From contig CM030931.1 in the NCBI GenBank assembly GCA_018136815.1, positions 9,545,829 through 9,609,828 of the forward strand: a stretch of DNA of 64,000 bases. The letters run 5' to 3'. The notes beneath the pieces are model-generated. The model did no database searches. It was not told where the DNA came from and saw only the letters and a list, made by a program, of their open reading frames with translations. This DNA is from Isochrysis galbana (lineage: Eukaryota; Haptophyta; Isochrysidales; Isochrysidaceae). Numbering within the stretch: position 1 is the first letter of the stretch; each line of letters starts with the position of its first letter. Both the position numbers and the translations under genes were made by a program. Shown here one piece after another: positions 21,768 to 31,920 of this stretch.

Positions 21768-21808
21768 ACCTAGTAGGTGTGTAGCCCAGAATCTTCAGAT
21801 TTTTTTTT
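21768..21808 (+). mobile_element. LINE 3'-terminal tail (type 1)
   Basis: TAGGTGTGTAGCCCAGAATC followed by TTCAGA and a T-run is the same 3' end found at 34596, 47780, 54822 and 55523. With the 5' piece at 20160-21120 it brackets an inverted fragment, giving a chimeric element. Confidence 0.8.
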
Positions 21809-21942
21809 GCGGGGTAGGGGTAGGGGCTCCGTTGCCGATGAAGGCTACGGATCACAGCACTAAGGTTATACTCGCACAACAAGAAAAACTCTAACGATCC
21901 GTGCGCTCACCTTCACCTAAGAAGTAAGAAAGAAGTAATAGG

Positions 21943-23073
21943 ATGCGCAGCGACGCCCCGCCGCCGTCGGAGCCGCCGACCTCCGGCGTGCTCGTGGTCG
22001 GCGGGCTCTACATGGACGTGAAGCTGGAGGTGAGCACCTACCCGCGCGAGGACACTGCATGCAGATGCATCTCCGTCACCAAGACGAGGGGGGGAAACGC
22101 CGGCAACACGTCCGTTGTGCTGGGCGAGCTCTGCGGCCGGCAGTCGGGGCTCTCCGTGTGGTGGCTGGGGAGCGTGCCGCCGCCGGCGGTGGATGCCGAC
22201 GCGAAGCTCGTGCTAGAGTCTCTCCGAAATTCACACGTCAACGTGGACTTGCGCGAGGAAGTCAACGATTGCGGCCTGCCCACAGCGTACATCACAATCT
22301 CGCGAGAAACTGGCTCGCGCACCATCGTCAGCACCAGGAATGGTATGCCCGAGGTCTCTCCGGAACACTTTTCGCGCGTACTTCTCAATGTTCCTCAGTA
22401 TGAGTTCTCATACAGACCACCTTGGATCTGGTGTCATCTTGAGTGCAGAGAGCTGCCATCTGTGTATGAAATGGCCAAGGCATGGATGAAGCATAAAATA
22501 GCAGATGCACGCCTGTCCGTGGAGGTGGAGAAACCCTCAATGAATCCGGCGGACGTGCTTCCACTGCTACAGCTCTGCGATGTTGTATTCTTCTCTCGAG
22601 AATTCGTTGAAAAGCATGCGGCGGACGTCATTCTAGCTCACGATACTCTGCGTGAGGTCTTGCATGATAGCAGTCGCGAGCACGTAGCACATCAGTTCAT
22701 TCGAGCGCTTCGCATGCGCTCAAATGTGGTGCGTGGCTTATGGGTGGTGCCGTGGGGCGTACAAGGGGCGTTCGCCGTCGATGACGCTGGCCGTGGGCTG
22801 CACGAGCCGGCCTGTGTGCCGGACAGAGTGGTGGATACCACAGGAGCGGGCGACACATTTATTGCCGCGGTCATCTATGCCATTCTTCTTGGACATACTT
22901 CTGCTAATGCGCTCCGCTGCGCATGTGCCATAGCTGGGCGGAAAGTCTCGCAGGTCGGCTTTGATGGTCTGAGCTCTGCAATGCCTGATGACTTGGGAGA
23001 GCTCATTGGTGCGGATAGGATAGAGGCCGCCACGATGGGTAAGGGGCAATGCGGCGAAGGACACAGGGCTTGA
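21943..23073 (+). CDS. KHK-like: Ketohexokinase-type pfkB sugar kinase
   Basis: A single exon of 376 residues. The N-terminus has the pfkB start (VLVVGGLYMDVKLEVSTYPR) and the sugar-site loop TRGGNAGNTSVVLGEL. The C-terminal ATP/catalytic signature is RVVDTTGAGDTFIAAVIYAI, whose GAGD Asp is the catalytic base. It is followed by ALRCACAIAGRKVSQVGFDG, which closely follows the ketohexokinase block ([20 protein letters not shown] in animals). Ketohexokinase phosphorylates fructose at C1; the block matches that enzyme better than ribokinase or adenosine kinase, but substrate choice is inference. It is somewhat longer than the roughly 300-residue animal enzyme, mainly because of an insert between residues 150 and 220 and a short C-terminal extension. 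The start at 21943 leaves about 10 residues before the first strand. Confidence 0.87.
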   Translation: MRSDAPPPSEPPTSGVLVVGGLYMDVKLEVSTYPREDTACRCISVTKTRGGNAGNTSVVLGELCGRQSGLSVWWLGSVPPPAVDADAKLVLESLRNSHVNVDLREEVNDCGLPTAYITISRETGSRTIVSTRNGMPEVSPEHFSRVLLNVPQYEFSYRPPWIWCHLECRELPSVYEMAKAWMKHKIADARLSVEVEKPSMNPADVLPLLQLCDVVFFSREFVEKHAADVILAHDTLREVLHDSSREHVAHQFIRALRMRSNVVRGLWVVPWGVQGAFAVDDAGRGLHEPACVPDRVVDTTGAGDTFIAAVIYAILLGHTSANALRCACAIAGRKVSQVGFDGLSSAMPDDLGELIGADRIEAATMGKGQCGEGHRA

Positions 23074-23074
23074 G

Positions 23075-23845
23075 GGTGACACTGGCAAGAGGCGCTTGAG
23101 CTGGAGGCGCACGGGGTGCAGCTCGCTAAGCTGAGACAGCCGCTGGCGCTACACAGGTATTGTCGAGCTGACGTCAATCAGTGCCTTGTTGCGCTGTGTT
23201 GTGCTGTCCATGCAGATGGATGCCTCATCGGCTCTCAGCTGTAATGATGGGAACTCATTGCTTTATGTGAGGCTTTCGTGTGTCTTGCGTGAGACATCAG
23301 CCACTTGCGGAGAGGAATTTATGCCGTTGGTTACGGATTGGCTAAGCCTCTCGATGCGTACTATCGAGGGATGGAACTGCTCTCGTCGGCGTAGGTATTC
23401 GTGTAACAGGCCAGAGATAGGGGCCCGCTGCTTGAGGCGCCAAAGTGTGGCTTACTTTCGGCTAATGTTCTGCGTTCTCGCCTCATCCCGAGCTGCTGCC
23501 AACGAGGCGGAAGTCGCTTACGCCGGCCGCCATGCCGCGAGGGTACATCTCGCGAACGACTAGGAGAAATTTGCCAGGTGCGATGACGGGAGCTGTGAAC
23601 CGATTTGTCGTACGAGTCTCCGCAGAGTTTGCTTCGCTCTAGTGACCTCGAGCATAATTGCCACACACTCGCCGAGCCCCTAAGCCTCCAACCAAGCGGC
23701 GATAGGGTGCGCATTACCATGTCTGTTGTCTACCAAGGTCTCTCTCTACCAAAATAGGCGGCACCGCTCCGCTCTTGCTCATCCACGCTTAGTCAGAGTG
23801 TATTGGCTCTCCGCTGCTGTGTGCACTCGCCCTCAGTTGGCAGCG
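23075..23845. other. Intergenic, nothing recognised
   Basis: Frames here are short and show no family resemblance. The first few hundred bases are probably the 3' UTR of the sugar kinase gene. Confidence 0.4.
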
Positions 23846-23849
23846 CGGC

Positions 23850-23979
23850 GCCGCGCGCCCTATTGCCGATTGTGGCGCGAGCGCTTGGGGCGCCCGCGGC
23901 GGGGGACCCAAAGGAGAGGTGGGGAGCGGCGGCGCGGCGGGGAGGCGCGCTCCATGGCGACCAACTATAAAGTTAGTTG
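23850..23979 (-). mobile_element. LINE-type 5'-terminal hairpin module
   Basis: CAACTATAAAGTTAGTTG (23962-23979) is a hairpin, read on minus as a stem closing a TTAT loop and leading to GGTCGCCATGGAGCGCGCC. The next about 110 bases resemble the ORF1 start at 28612 but are out of frame. It abuts another hairpin-bearing repeat on its right. Confidence 0.6.
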
Positions 23980-23994
23980 TCCTGTAAACAGAGG

Positions 23995-24482
23995 GGCAGG
24001 ATTACCAATTTTTCGGTGGAGCTCTCGCTCAGCCCACCCCCTTCTGCGCGCGCTTTCTCCCCTCTCCTGCGGCACGCGCGATGGCACGCCTGCGACATGC
24101 CTGCAGCTGCCCTCTGGCGCCCCCTGGAGGCTCCTGGAGGCCAGCTCAGGGGGCAGAGGAGGCTGGGGTTGGGCCCTGGCCTCCCTTGCCTCTCCCTCGC
24201 CGGCGCTCCTGAGCCTCAGGGGTCCCCACTCTACACCTGTCGGCCTGTCGACCAGGGGGGGACGGAGGCTTGGAGCAATGGGCTGCGGCCACGACAGGCG
24301 AGGGCAGCAAGCAAGGCAGGCGAGCCAGCAGGGCAGTGTGCTCCGGGCAAGCCATCAGGCATGCCAGGAGCGGGGGTGGTTCCTCCCCCATGGCAGGGGA
24401 GGAGCGGAGGGGGGGGGGGCTCGTGCCCCCCCATGGGCGAGCTAAGTATAAACTTAGTTCCCCAAAAGTATAAACTTAGTTG
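23995..24482 (-). repeat. GC-rich dispersed repeat (family R), copy 2
   Basis: On minus it begins with two hairpins of the AACTAAGTTTATACTT type (24482-24466 and 24457-24442) separated by a GGGG spacer, then CCCATGGGGGGG. The body shares GGCCAGGGCCC, CCCCAGCCTCC and CTGCCCCCTGAGCTGG with copies 1 and 3. No protein is recognised. Confidence 0.6.
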
Positions 24483-24484
24483 CA

Positions 24485-25420
24485 CGGGTATGGGTAGAGA
24501 TGAATGGGAGAGAAGCGTCTACATGATAGTGGATAGAGGGAAGGCTCTTGCAGTGGCACGTGGTAAATTATCCCTTCTGACACCTATATGCGCGGCACTG
24601 GCATCTACAACTCATTCAACCTTACCAATGTTGAGTTTCCATTGCTGCTTGTATGCTCTTTCAGATAGGGACATTTCGGGGTGGGGGAGTGCTAATTCAA
24701 TGGCGCCACGGTGATGATGACGAGGATTAAGCCGAGAGCGCCCATGCAATACTGAGCAAGGAGAATTTTGTGCGTTCAGATAGGTGCGCCTGCCGCATAG
24801 CTGTGCTGCAAATGATACAGTATGCGGCCAAGCCATTACAGCTCACCACGGGCCCTGGCCGTACTAGGTAATAGTTTTGCAAGCCGTAAGACGAAGCGCC
24901 GAACGTGACCGTGCCGTGGGCCGTGTGCAACCGTAGAGGGCGAGAAGGGGTGCAAGGACGAATTGGGATAGAGGCGAGGCAAGATAAAGCGAGGAGGATT
25001 GATTCCGCACGTAGCAAAAGCATGGTCAAGTCCATAAACGGATGGCGGCGCGCACTGGGGAAACTAGCAACGAGAAGCAAACCATAAGCGGACGGCAACT
25101 GTGGCGTACAAGAGCTCAAATAGGAAAATGAGCGAAACGCATGCCTGGCGCCGTAGTGGACCCAACTAAACCTAGGCATGTGAATGGGCAGGCGACAAAA
25201 GGTGCGGCGCGTCGAGGCATGCACGAACAATGATACAAAAGGTGCGGGCGGCGTGCAACCTGCCGCGAGAAGTGCCTGCATTCGCGTTGCGAATTGGTGT
25301 TGCCGTGTGATGTAAGGGATGAGTGGTGCCATCACCCAGAAAGCCAGCGTGTCGGAGACAACATTCAGAATACAGATAGATGCGAATCCATAGTGTCGAT
25401 AGCCTGGGTGGCGACCGGTG
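24485..25420. other. Intergenic, nothing recognised
   Basis: A 202-residue open frame on minus (25335-24727) has no family resemblance. It lies just past the stop of the Popeye-like gene, so it is more likely 3' UTR. Confidence 0.4.
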
Positions 25421-25421
25421 G

Positions 25422-26456
25422 CTACGGCGGTGGAACCGCACTTTCTTTGCGCTCGAGGACTGCTGCAGGAGGTGGGGCACCCAAGGCGTCCGCGAGTGCA
25501 TCCGCTTGCGCACGGAGCTGCTGTTCCTTGGCGACAAGAGCCTCAGCTGTGGCGCGCATCCTTGCTCGCTCTGTCATGTGCCGCAATCTACTGACGAGTT
25601 GCCGATTCCATATCTCCGAAAGCGCGTGATGGACCACGGGATGCTCATGGAAGTAAGCACGTAACACGTCCGCTTCCCACCGGATCGAGGTGACAGGCTC
25701 AATGACTGTGACAGCCGGCCGTGAACGTGATGCCTCCCCGAGGACGAAGCTCGTCTCGCCCACAAAATCACCGTTGGAAAGCTCGGCGACAGTTCGGCCA
25801 GCAACCTGCACGGCTGCGCGACCACTCACGATGACGTCGAGGAACGGCAAGGCAGGCGCGTCATCTTTACCCCCTTCTGTGGCAAGACTCTCCCCAGGCG
25901 CGCGTGTCTCGACCACCCCCACTTCCAGCAGCGATCGAACCTGACGCTTAGTCAGACCTTGTTGTCTGAATACTCCATCGAAAAGGAGACGCTCGTGCTC
26001 GGCAAGTACTATCTCCTGGCGCTCGCGCAAGATTCGTGTGATCTGCACGGCGTTGATGGCGATGAACGTGGAGTTGGCCACCACGGGTATCCACAGCGGC
26101 CGCCCCGCAGCGGCGAGGTTGAAGCCAACCATGCAAAGGCTGGAGCCGACGCCCACAGCGCGGAGGGTCAGCATGTCATCCATCATCCACTGTACACCGA
26201 TCAGGCAGAAGCCGATCAGACCAACTGCATCAGCCCACCACGGGCGCGAGAGAACAACTGTTGCCGACGGAGGCTGCGAGCCGAGGCTGCTGCGAGCGCA
26301 GAGTGAGCGCGCCGCATCGTGCCTGTACGTGGAGGCCAGCACCATGCGCGCAGCCCGCCGAGCCCCGAGCGCGCCGCCTCGCACGCCTCCGGCTGCCGCC
26401 ACCGCCGAGCTCGCGCGAGAGAGCATCGCGCCAGGCGCCGCCACCGCCAACCGCAT
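25422..26456 (-). CDS. Popeye-like membrane protein with a cyclic-nucleotide-binding-type domain
   Basis: A single exon of 344 residues. The N-terminal 60 residues are Ala/Arg-rich and lack acids, resembling an organelle-targeting or signal region. Three closely spaced membrane segments follow (WWADAVGLIGFCLIGVQWMM; LRAVGVGSSLCMVGFNLAA; LWIPVVANSTFIAINAVQI). Then comes a helix (ILRERQEIVLAEHERLLFDG) and a cNMP-type beta-roll at about 165-280 (ESLATEGG, LDVIVSGRAAVQVAGRTVAE, LSNGDFVGETSFVLGEASRS). Three short TM helices plus this roll are the layout of animal Popeye (POPDC) proteins, which bind cAMP. The C-terminal 60 residues are Ala-rich and helical. The usual phosphate-binding cassette is only partly matched (GDFVGETSF), so ligand binding is uncertain. 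Later internal Met codons could be used instead. Confidence 0.72.
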   Translation of the reverse strand: MRLAVAAPGAMLSRASSAVAAAGGVRGGALGARRAARMVLASTYRHDAARSLCARSSLGSQPPSATVVLSRPWWADAVGLIGFCLIGVQWMMDDMLTLRAVGVGSSLCMVGFNLAAAGRPLWIPVVANSTFIAINAVQITRILRERQEIVLAEHERLLFDGVFRQQGLTKRQVRSLLEVGVVETRAPGESLATEGGKDDAPALPFLDVIVSGRAAVQVAGRTVAELSNGDFVGETSFVLGEASRSRPAVTVIEPVTSIRWEADVLRAYFHEHPVVHHALSEIWNRQLVSRLRHMTERARMRATAEALVAKEQQLRAQADALADALGAPPPAAVLERKESAVPPP

Positions 26457-26509
26457 CGAAGTTCACACATAATTCACTGTGAATAGGATAGGATACAAGC
26501 CTAGATGGG

Positions 26510-26620
26510 ACATACGTATTTACCGTATTTGGCCGGAGGCCAAATACAAAATACATATGTATTTCGCTGTATTTTGGAGGCCCCCTGTATTGACGGGTCG
26601 CCAAATACAGAGCGCCCGCA
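26510..26620. repeat. GTATTTGG hairpin cluster upstream of the Popeye-like gene
   Basis: GTATTTGGCCGGAGGCCAAATAC (26524-26546) is a perfect 10-bp hairpin, and related ATACGTATTT, ATACATATGTAT and CCAAATAC words follow. It lies 60-160 bases upstream of the start codon at 26456 on minus, so it may overlap the promoter. Confidence 0.5.
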
Positions 26621-27060
26621 GGGCGCGTAGCGCGCGAGCAGCGAGCGGAGCGAGCGAGCGCGGGGCCGGCGGGCCGGCCGCGGGCGCGGGGGCGCGGGGC
26701 TGCGGCAGTGGCAGGTGGCAGTTGGCGGGCGGAGAGGCGGGTGGGGTGGGAGGTGGGGGTGGGGGGTGGGGGGGCTCTCGGTTCTTCTTAACAGTATAAT
26801 GTATAAGAATCTGCTATCAAACAACATTTAATCTCAGATACGATTACAATTACATATACGTAATCAAAATCAAGGATAAGGCCGCAAGGCCAACAAACAA
26901 ATAGTAGTAAAACAAATTGAAGTTCGAAATTCAAGCAATAAGCTTCGCAATAACTTCCTCACTAGGATATCCCTCACGTTCATCACCAATCCAATCATAA
27001 TCATCACTATCACTATCCTCATCACTCTCCCACTTGACCACATCTGGGGCGCATGTCTGC
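26620..27060. other. GC-rich block followed by an AT-rich block with a short unknown minus frame
   Basis: 26620-26780 is very GC-rich and G-heavy. 26800-27057 is AT-rich. On minus, 27057-26935 is open and acidic (VKWESDEDSDSDDYDWIGDE ... EEVIAKLIA, then stop), which could be the C-terminal tail of a transposon protein. No family was recognised. Confidence 0.3.
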
Positions 27061-27069
27061 GCGTTGCTG

Positions 27070-27483
27070 AATTGCCCTGGTGCCGACGCCTGGCCGTCCG
27101 TCCAGGTGTGGTTAGTTTTCGCCCCGTTTGGTTTAGTTTGTGTGGTTCTGTGCCCTCGAACTTTTTGAGTCCACGCGTTGTAGTCTCCCGTGTCTACCTC
27201 GGACCTAAGAAGCTCTCATTCTCATTCTCTCTCTCTTCCACTAGCTCGCTAGCTAGCCTCGTCTCTACTCTCCGACGCCACGCGTCGCAATCCTCCGATC
27301 TTCAGTCTACCTCATCGCTCGTAGCGCTCGATGGCAGACACTCTCAGACCCGACTCTTACTACGATCTGTCTGAAATCTTCCCGCCAGCAACAATCAACG
27401 AACCTTCCACGACCGCGTCAGCTGCCGGCTCGATCGAACGGCCCTCTGCATATGAGCCTGTAGTCATCGCGTGTTCGACAGAG
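27070..27483 (+). mobile_element. LINE-like 5' UTR and ORF start
   Basis: A CT-rich leader leads to ATG 27331 (MADTLRPDSYYDLSEIFPPA). The layout resembles other LINE 5' ends here, but the protein start is different. It is joined head-on at 27483 to a minus-strand ORF1 piece. Confidence 0.4.
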
Positions 27484-28627
27484 CCTTGGCCCGCTGAGAC
27501 ATAAAGATGCCAGCGGGTCGAGTAGGCCGCCTTAGATACGAACGTGCCGGCTCCGCCTTCGAGCTTCAAGCGCTCGCGGTTGCCCTTCAAGAAGGTAAGT
27601 CCTACCTTTTCGATTGCGAGGATGATTGCGCTTAAATTGATTTGGGCCGCTTGCGCTAGGCCTTCGGCTTCGATGACCAAATGTGCCGCGACATCTTGAA
27701 GGGCGTTGTACAGCGCCTTGCGCGACGAGGAGCCTTTTTTGTTGATCTTCTCATCGATGGATTCCACTTTGATGCTGACCGAAATGTCGGTTTGGTTGAT
27801 GCGGAGTGTGGTGATTTCGCCATATCGCTCCTTGAATTGTTGCGCGCAGTCTTCGTTCACGGCGATGTGCCATGGTCCGCGGAGATGGAGCGGGCCCAAA
27901 AGTCCGGCTCCGGGTCGACACCTTCGAGCTCCAAGAGGAGCTCTACAATTGCAGCGTAGACGGTGGTTTCCAGGAAGGTGTAGTCGCCCAGTCGCCCTCC
28001 TGGTGGAAGGACAAGTCGAAAGTTGCGTCCGATTCCATGTGGCCTTGCTCCTCATCTGAGGGCGGCTCCTGAGTGGCAGGGGCGGTCGGGGGCGGTGAGG
28101 CTATGGGTGGGTCCGTGCGGGCAGTTGTTAGAGCGGTGTAGTGTGCGTCCCAAAAGACGCAACCAAGCAGTCTCTCGTCTGTGTGTCCTTGTGCTGTGTT
28201 GTTTGTGGGTCAGTGTCTTTCTTTGTGCGCTTTGCTGCTGTCGTTGGAGTTGTGCCCATAAGGGCCACCCGGTCTCGGGCCGCGCCGCCTAGGCAGCGCG
28301 GCCGTCCCCAGGGTGGGAGAGGCCTCTGCCATAAGGCATGCCTGGTGGACCGAGTGTCTCTTCTGGTCTGGTGCTGGTGTGGTTCTTGTCACAGTCAGTG
28401 GCCCACCATGGGGTGGGCCAGCATGGCTGCCTTCCTTGGTGTGGCCGGGGCCACGGGCCGTGCGGCGCGACCGGGGTCGCGCTCACTTGCTCGGCCTCTG
28501 CTGGCGGACGCGGTCGCTTCGCCAGCGACAGCTCCATGGGTGCTGGGGGGGCGCCCGCGGCGGGGGGCCCGAAGGAGAGGTGGGGAGCGGCGGCGCGCTC
28601 CATGGCAACCAACTATAAAGTTAGTTG
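27483..28627 (-). mobile_element. LINE 5' part: terminal hairpin, ORF1 start and ORF1 conserved domain
   Basis: On minus: hairpin at 28627-28610, then GGTTGCCATGGAGCGCGCC, the frame from 28612 (MVAMERAAAPHLSFGPPAAG, AKRPRPPAEAEQ, GMPYGRGLSHPGDGRAA), a poorly framed stretch, then the ORF1 domain (GPWHIAVNEDCAQQFKERYG ... WHLYVSAGQGS) to 27483. It links the hairpin module to the ORF1 domain seen at 2153-2836. It is truncated at its 3' side. Confidence 0.75.
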
Positions 28628-28629
28628 AG

Positions 28630-29470
28630 TAGTAAATAATAAGAATCCGCCCTAACCACAACTCGCAAGTCGTCATATTACATGAAACATCAAACATCTG
28701 AAATACAATTTACAATTTAGGATTTATTTAGGTTATCTAACGGTTATCGTTATCGTCACTACTGAATGTACTATGTACCCCTCCCTTGATTTTACTCATC
28801 AATTATTAATAATTTTCGCCTCGCGCTGAGACGCACACAACACAAGCAACACTAAAACGGCTCAAAGCGCAATATTGCCATCATACTACACTAATACTAA
28901 AGCTAAATGGGGATTGGGAGGTTGGGGTTGACGTCGGGGTCGGCAAAGCAAAGAAAATAGCAACTGAAGGAGCTGGAACCTCAAGTTGCACCTTCTTCAC
29001 CACACTACGCAAGCCCGCCGACAGCAAAGGGCACGACATCATCCTTGGTTTGTGAGCGCCATCTTTCCCCCCTCGCTCCTCTCAAGCCAACGGCCAGCCT
29101 CTAATTTCTCGATGCAAAATCACGGCCAGGATTTCTCAGCATGCCGAATCCCTAGAAATGGAGGGATGCATGGCTGCTGACTATAAGGGTGCCGGCATGT
29201 GCGCTTATGCACACACGCTGAACTACGTGTGGCAATGGTTGTCGACCAAGCACTCAGACTAGCGTTGTTCGTAGACACGACAGGCATGGGCCACGCGTGG
29301 CCCACGCCCACAGGCTCGATGCTGCGTGGTCAATCACTCAATCACACTGATGCGGCAATGGTGTTAGACTGGTGCATGCGGGTAAGTGCTGTACCACCGA
29401 ACAAAAGAGAACACCGCTCGAGAAAAACAAGGCTGAGGAAGCGACGCGCTGTGCTCCACATTACCAAGGA
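28630..29470. other. Intergenic, nothing recognised
   Basis: The left half is AT-rich without long frames. The right part is downstream of the AP2/Myb gene and probably holds its 3' UTR. Confidence 0.4.
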
Positions 29471-29473
29471 GTA

Positions 29474-31177
29474 TTATGAGAGCATAGATTCGTGCTCGCA
29501 GTCAGAGACGTCGTGAAATGCGTGCTCCATACTCTGCTGCATGAGCGCATCCTGAGCGTTCAGGCCATCTCCATGACGATGCACTCGATGCCTGTCCCCA
29601 TTGATGAGGTCATCATCCTCGGCGTGAACTTCCGTCACTTCCACCGCGGTTGCTTCCATGTCTGCCACCTCCTCGCCTACCAGTACACACTCGACAGCGC
29701 CTTCAACCTCTACGACTTCGCTCGCTATTAGCCGGCGATCCTCCACCGCGGGTAGCACAGTTGGCGCAACATCAATCTCTCGCACCTCATAGCCGTTCGC
29801 AGCACACGCATCGCCATCTTCCATCGGAACCGCTGGAGGCACCTCCATGGCAACTTCCACGGGATAGCAAGCCTCCTCGCTGCCGTCCGCAGGAACTGCA
29901 GCAGGCACCTCGATGGACATCGTTTCCGCCTCGTCTGCATGCGGATCTTCGCCGACGTTCAGCGGCATCCGTATAGACTCCGCCTCAACAGCGGGTGGGA
30001 CCTCGCCGTACCCGTCCTCCCCATGGCACTCATCCTCAATTGCTGGCGGCACCTCCATGGCCATTTCAGGCGGGACCTCGCGCACAGTGTCGTGGTACTG
30101 TGCGCTTTCTAACGCGGGTACAGGCTCAGGCATGTGCTCGTGAAGTGGCTCGGCAACCGCAGGGGCGACGGACGCCGGCTCCGCTGCTGGTGCGACAATG
30201 TCTGCCATCTCCTCGATCGTCGCCTCCACGCTGGCAGCCTCTGGCAAGTTGCCCATCCCGTTGTCGGTCACCACAGTCGCGATGGTCACCCCTGACGAAC
30301 TGCCACCGCCACCCATATCCGGCGACTTCACGTCAAAGGTATTGTGGGGCGAGCCAGAAAGCCTGCGTTTGGTATCAAGCTGCGAAGGCAAGATCGAGCC
30401 ATCGGCAATGCCGGCAGCCCGTTGGCCAATAGCACCATTTGCAGCGCCCACCTTTTTCCCAGCTAGCATCCGCCACCGGAGCTTCATCGCGGACGCAGAA
30501 CAGAAGCCACCCATCTTCTCTGCTACGGGCTCCCAATCTGTTTTCAACGAAGTTGTCCGCTTCTCATGGAAACCTTGGCAAAGTGCGAGCAGCCGCTGAT
30601 CATCCTCGGTCGACCAGGAGTGTAATGGCCGCGTCAGCTTCCGCGCACGCTTTGGAGCAGGCGGCTCAGGATCGACATCGATCGGCTGGCCATCCTCACC
30701 GATCACCGTGGAACCAGAGGCGGCGAGAGCGTTGGCCGACGCGTTAGCAGCGTCTCGCTTTGCTCGCGCGAACGTCAGAGCCGCCTCCTCACCTGTGGGG
30801 AACGCTCCCAGCAGTTTGTAAGAGCTTCCTACCCAGTGTTTGACAAGAAACGGTTTCGACTTGATGTTCGGGCGGTAGAGCACGCCTCGGAAGCCTGAGG
30901 TCGAGTTATCCGAGCGCTGCAGCTCGAGCCCCTCGGCCGCCGCTGCTTGCACCGCCTCCTCCGCAGTCAGAAAGGCCCCTTTCCGTGCATCGCGGTCCTT
31001 TTTGTACTTTCCGCGTTCTTTCCGCACGGGCGCTGGCGCAGGTGCTATTACGAGCGCGGTGGACTCGATGTGGGGCGAGGGGGCGTCGACAGCAATGATG
31101 ATGCCCTCGGCCACCAACCCCTCCGCAGAGTGCGAGAAGGAGGAGGTGGAGGCGCTCTGGGAGCAGAGGGCCTCCAT
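29474..31177 (-). CDS. AP2-like and Myb/SANT-like double DNA-binding protein
   Basis: A 567-residue single exon, started at ATG 31177 because the frame upstream is only a Ser-Leu/Pro run from the GA/CT tract. Residues about 94-145 look like an AP2/ERF domain (STSGFRGVLYRPNIKSKPFL, VKHWVGSSYKLLGAFPTGEE, AALTFARAKRDAA). KRARK at about 176 is a likely nuclear signal. Residues about 186-238 look like a Myb/SANT helix set (HSWSTEDDQRLLALCQGFHE, DWEPVAEKMGGFCSASAMKL, RWRMLAG). The C-terminal half is acidic with several EVPPA-type repeats, a possible activation region. Inferred role: a transcription regulator. AP2 domains are widespread in algae and other protists; pairing with a Myb-like domain is less common. 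Target genes are unknown. Confidence 0.75.
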   Translation of the reverse strand: MEALCSQSASTSSFSHSAEGLVAEGIIIAVDAPSPHIESTALVIAPAPAPVRKERGKYKKDRDARKGAFLTAEEAVQAAAAEGLELQRSDNSTSGFRGVLYRPNIKSKPFLVKHWVGSSYKLLGAFPTGEEAALTFARAKRDAANASANALAASGSTVIGEDGQPIDVDPEPPAPKRARKLTRPLHSWSTEDDQRLLALCQGFHEKRTTSLKTDWEPVAEKMGGFCSASAMKLRWRMLAGKKVGAANGAIGQRAAGIADGSILPSQLDTKRRLSGSPHNTFDVKSPDMGGGGSSSGVTIATVVTDNGMGNLPEAASVEATIEEMADIVAPAAEPASVAPAVAEPLHEHMPEPVPALESAQYHDTVREVPPEMAMEVPPAIEDECHGEDGYGEVPPAVEAESIRMPLNVGEDPHADEAETMSIEVPAAVPADGSEEACYPVEVAMEVPPAVPMEDGDACAANGYEVREIDVAPTVLPAVEDRRLIASEVVEVEGAVECVLVGEEVADMEATAVEVTEVHAEDDDLINGDRHRVHRHGDGLNAQDALMQQSMEHAFHDVSDCEHESMLS

Positions 31178-31179
31178 GG

Positions 31180-31260
31180 CCGGTGGGGCCGGGGGAGGGG
31201 GGAGGGGGGAGGGGGGTGGGGAGCAGGTGCAGCGGGGGGGGGGCCGGGGGGGGGGGGGGG

Positions 31261-31319
<59 letters not shown>

Positions 31320-31920
31320 GAGAGACAGTGGGAGAGACTCACGAGAGAGACTTACGATACGAGAGACGAGAGACGAGAGACGAGAAGAGGGAGTGCAAAG
31401 AGACGAGAGACGAGAGACGAGAGGAGTGAGGGCAGAGATATAGAGACAGGGAGGATAAGAGAGAGGGGGGGGGAGGAGGGAGGGAGGGGGGAGGGAGGGA
31501 GAGGGGGGGGGGGGGAGGGGAGGGAGAGAGAGGAGAAGCGAGAGAGAGAGAGGAGAGAGGGAGAGAGGGAGAGAGGGAGGGAGGGAGAGGCGAGAGAGAG
31601 AGAGAGAGAGAGAGACTAGAGAAAGAAAGACAGAGAGAGCCGAGAGAGAGGGGGAGAGAGAGAGAAGGAGAGAGGGAGACAGGGAGAGAGAGAGGAAGGA
31701 AGGGAGGGAGGGAGGGAGGAGGAGAGAGCCGAGAGGAGGAGGGGGGAGGGGGCGCGCGTGGGGGGGGGGGGGGAGAGAGAGAGAGAGCAGAGAGAGCAGA
31801 GAGAGAGAGGGAGAGAGAGAGAGAGAGAGAGAGGGAGGGAGGGAGGGAGAGAGGGAGAGAGAGAGAGAGAGGGAGAGGAAGAGAGAAAGGGAGGGAGAGA
31901 GGGAGGGAGGGAGGGAGGTC
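31180..31920. repeat. Long purine (GA/G) tract
   Basis: About 740 bases of GAGA, GGGA and G-runs lie immediately upstream of the AP2/Myb start codon (minus). It includes about 26 uninterrupted GA units at 31264-31314. As CT on the coding strand it resembles leaders of other genes here. Long frames through it (Ser-Leu or Arg-Glu repeats) are artefacts. Confidence 0.95.

Noticed and set aside
24727-25335. 202-codon minus frame
   Set aside because: No domain, and it directly follows the Popeye-like stop codon; likely 3' UTR.
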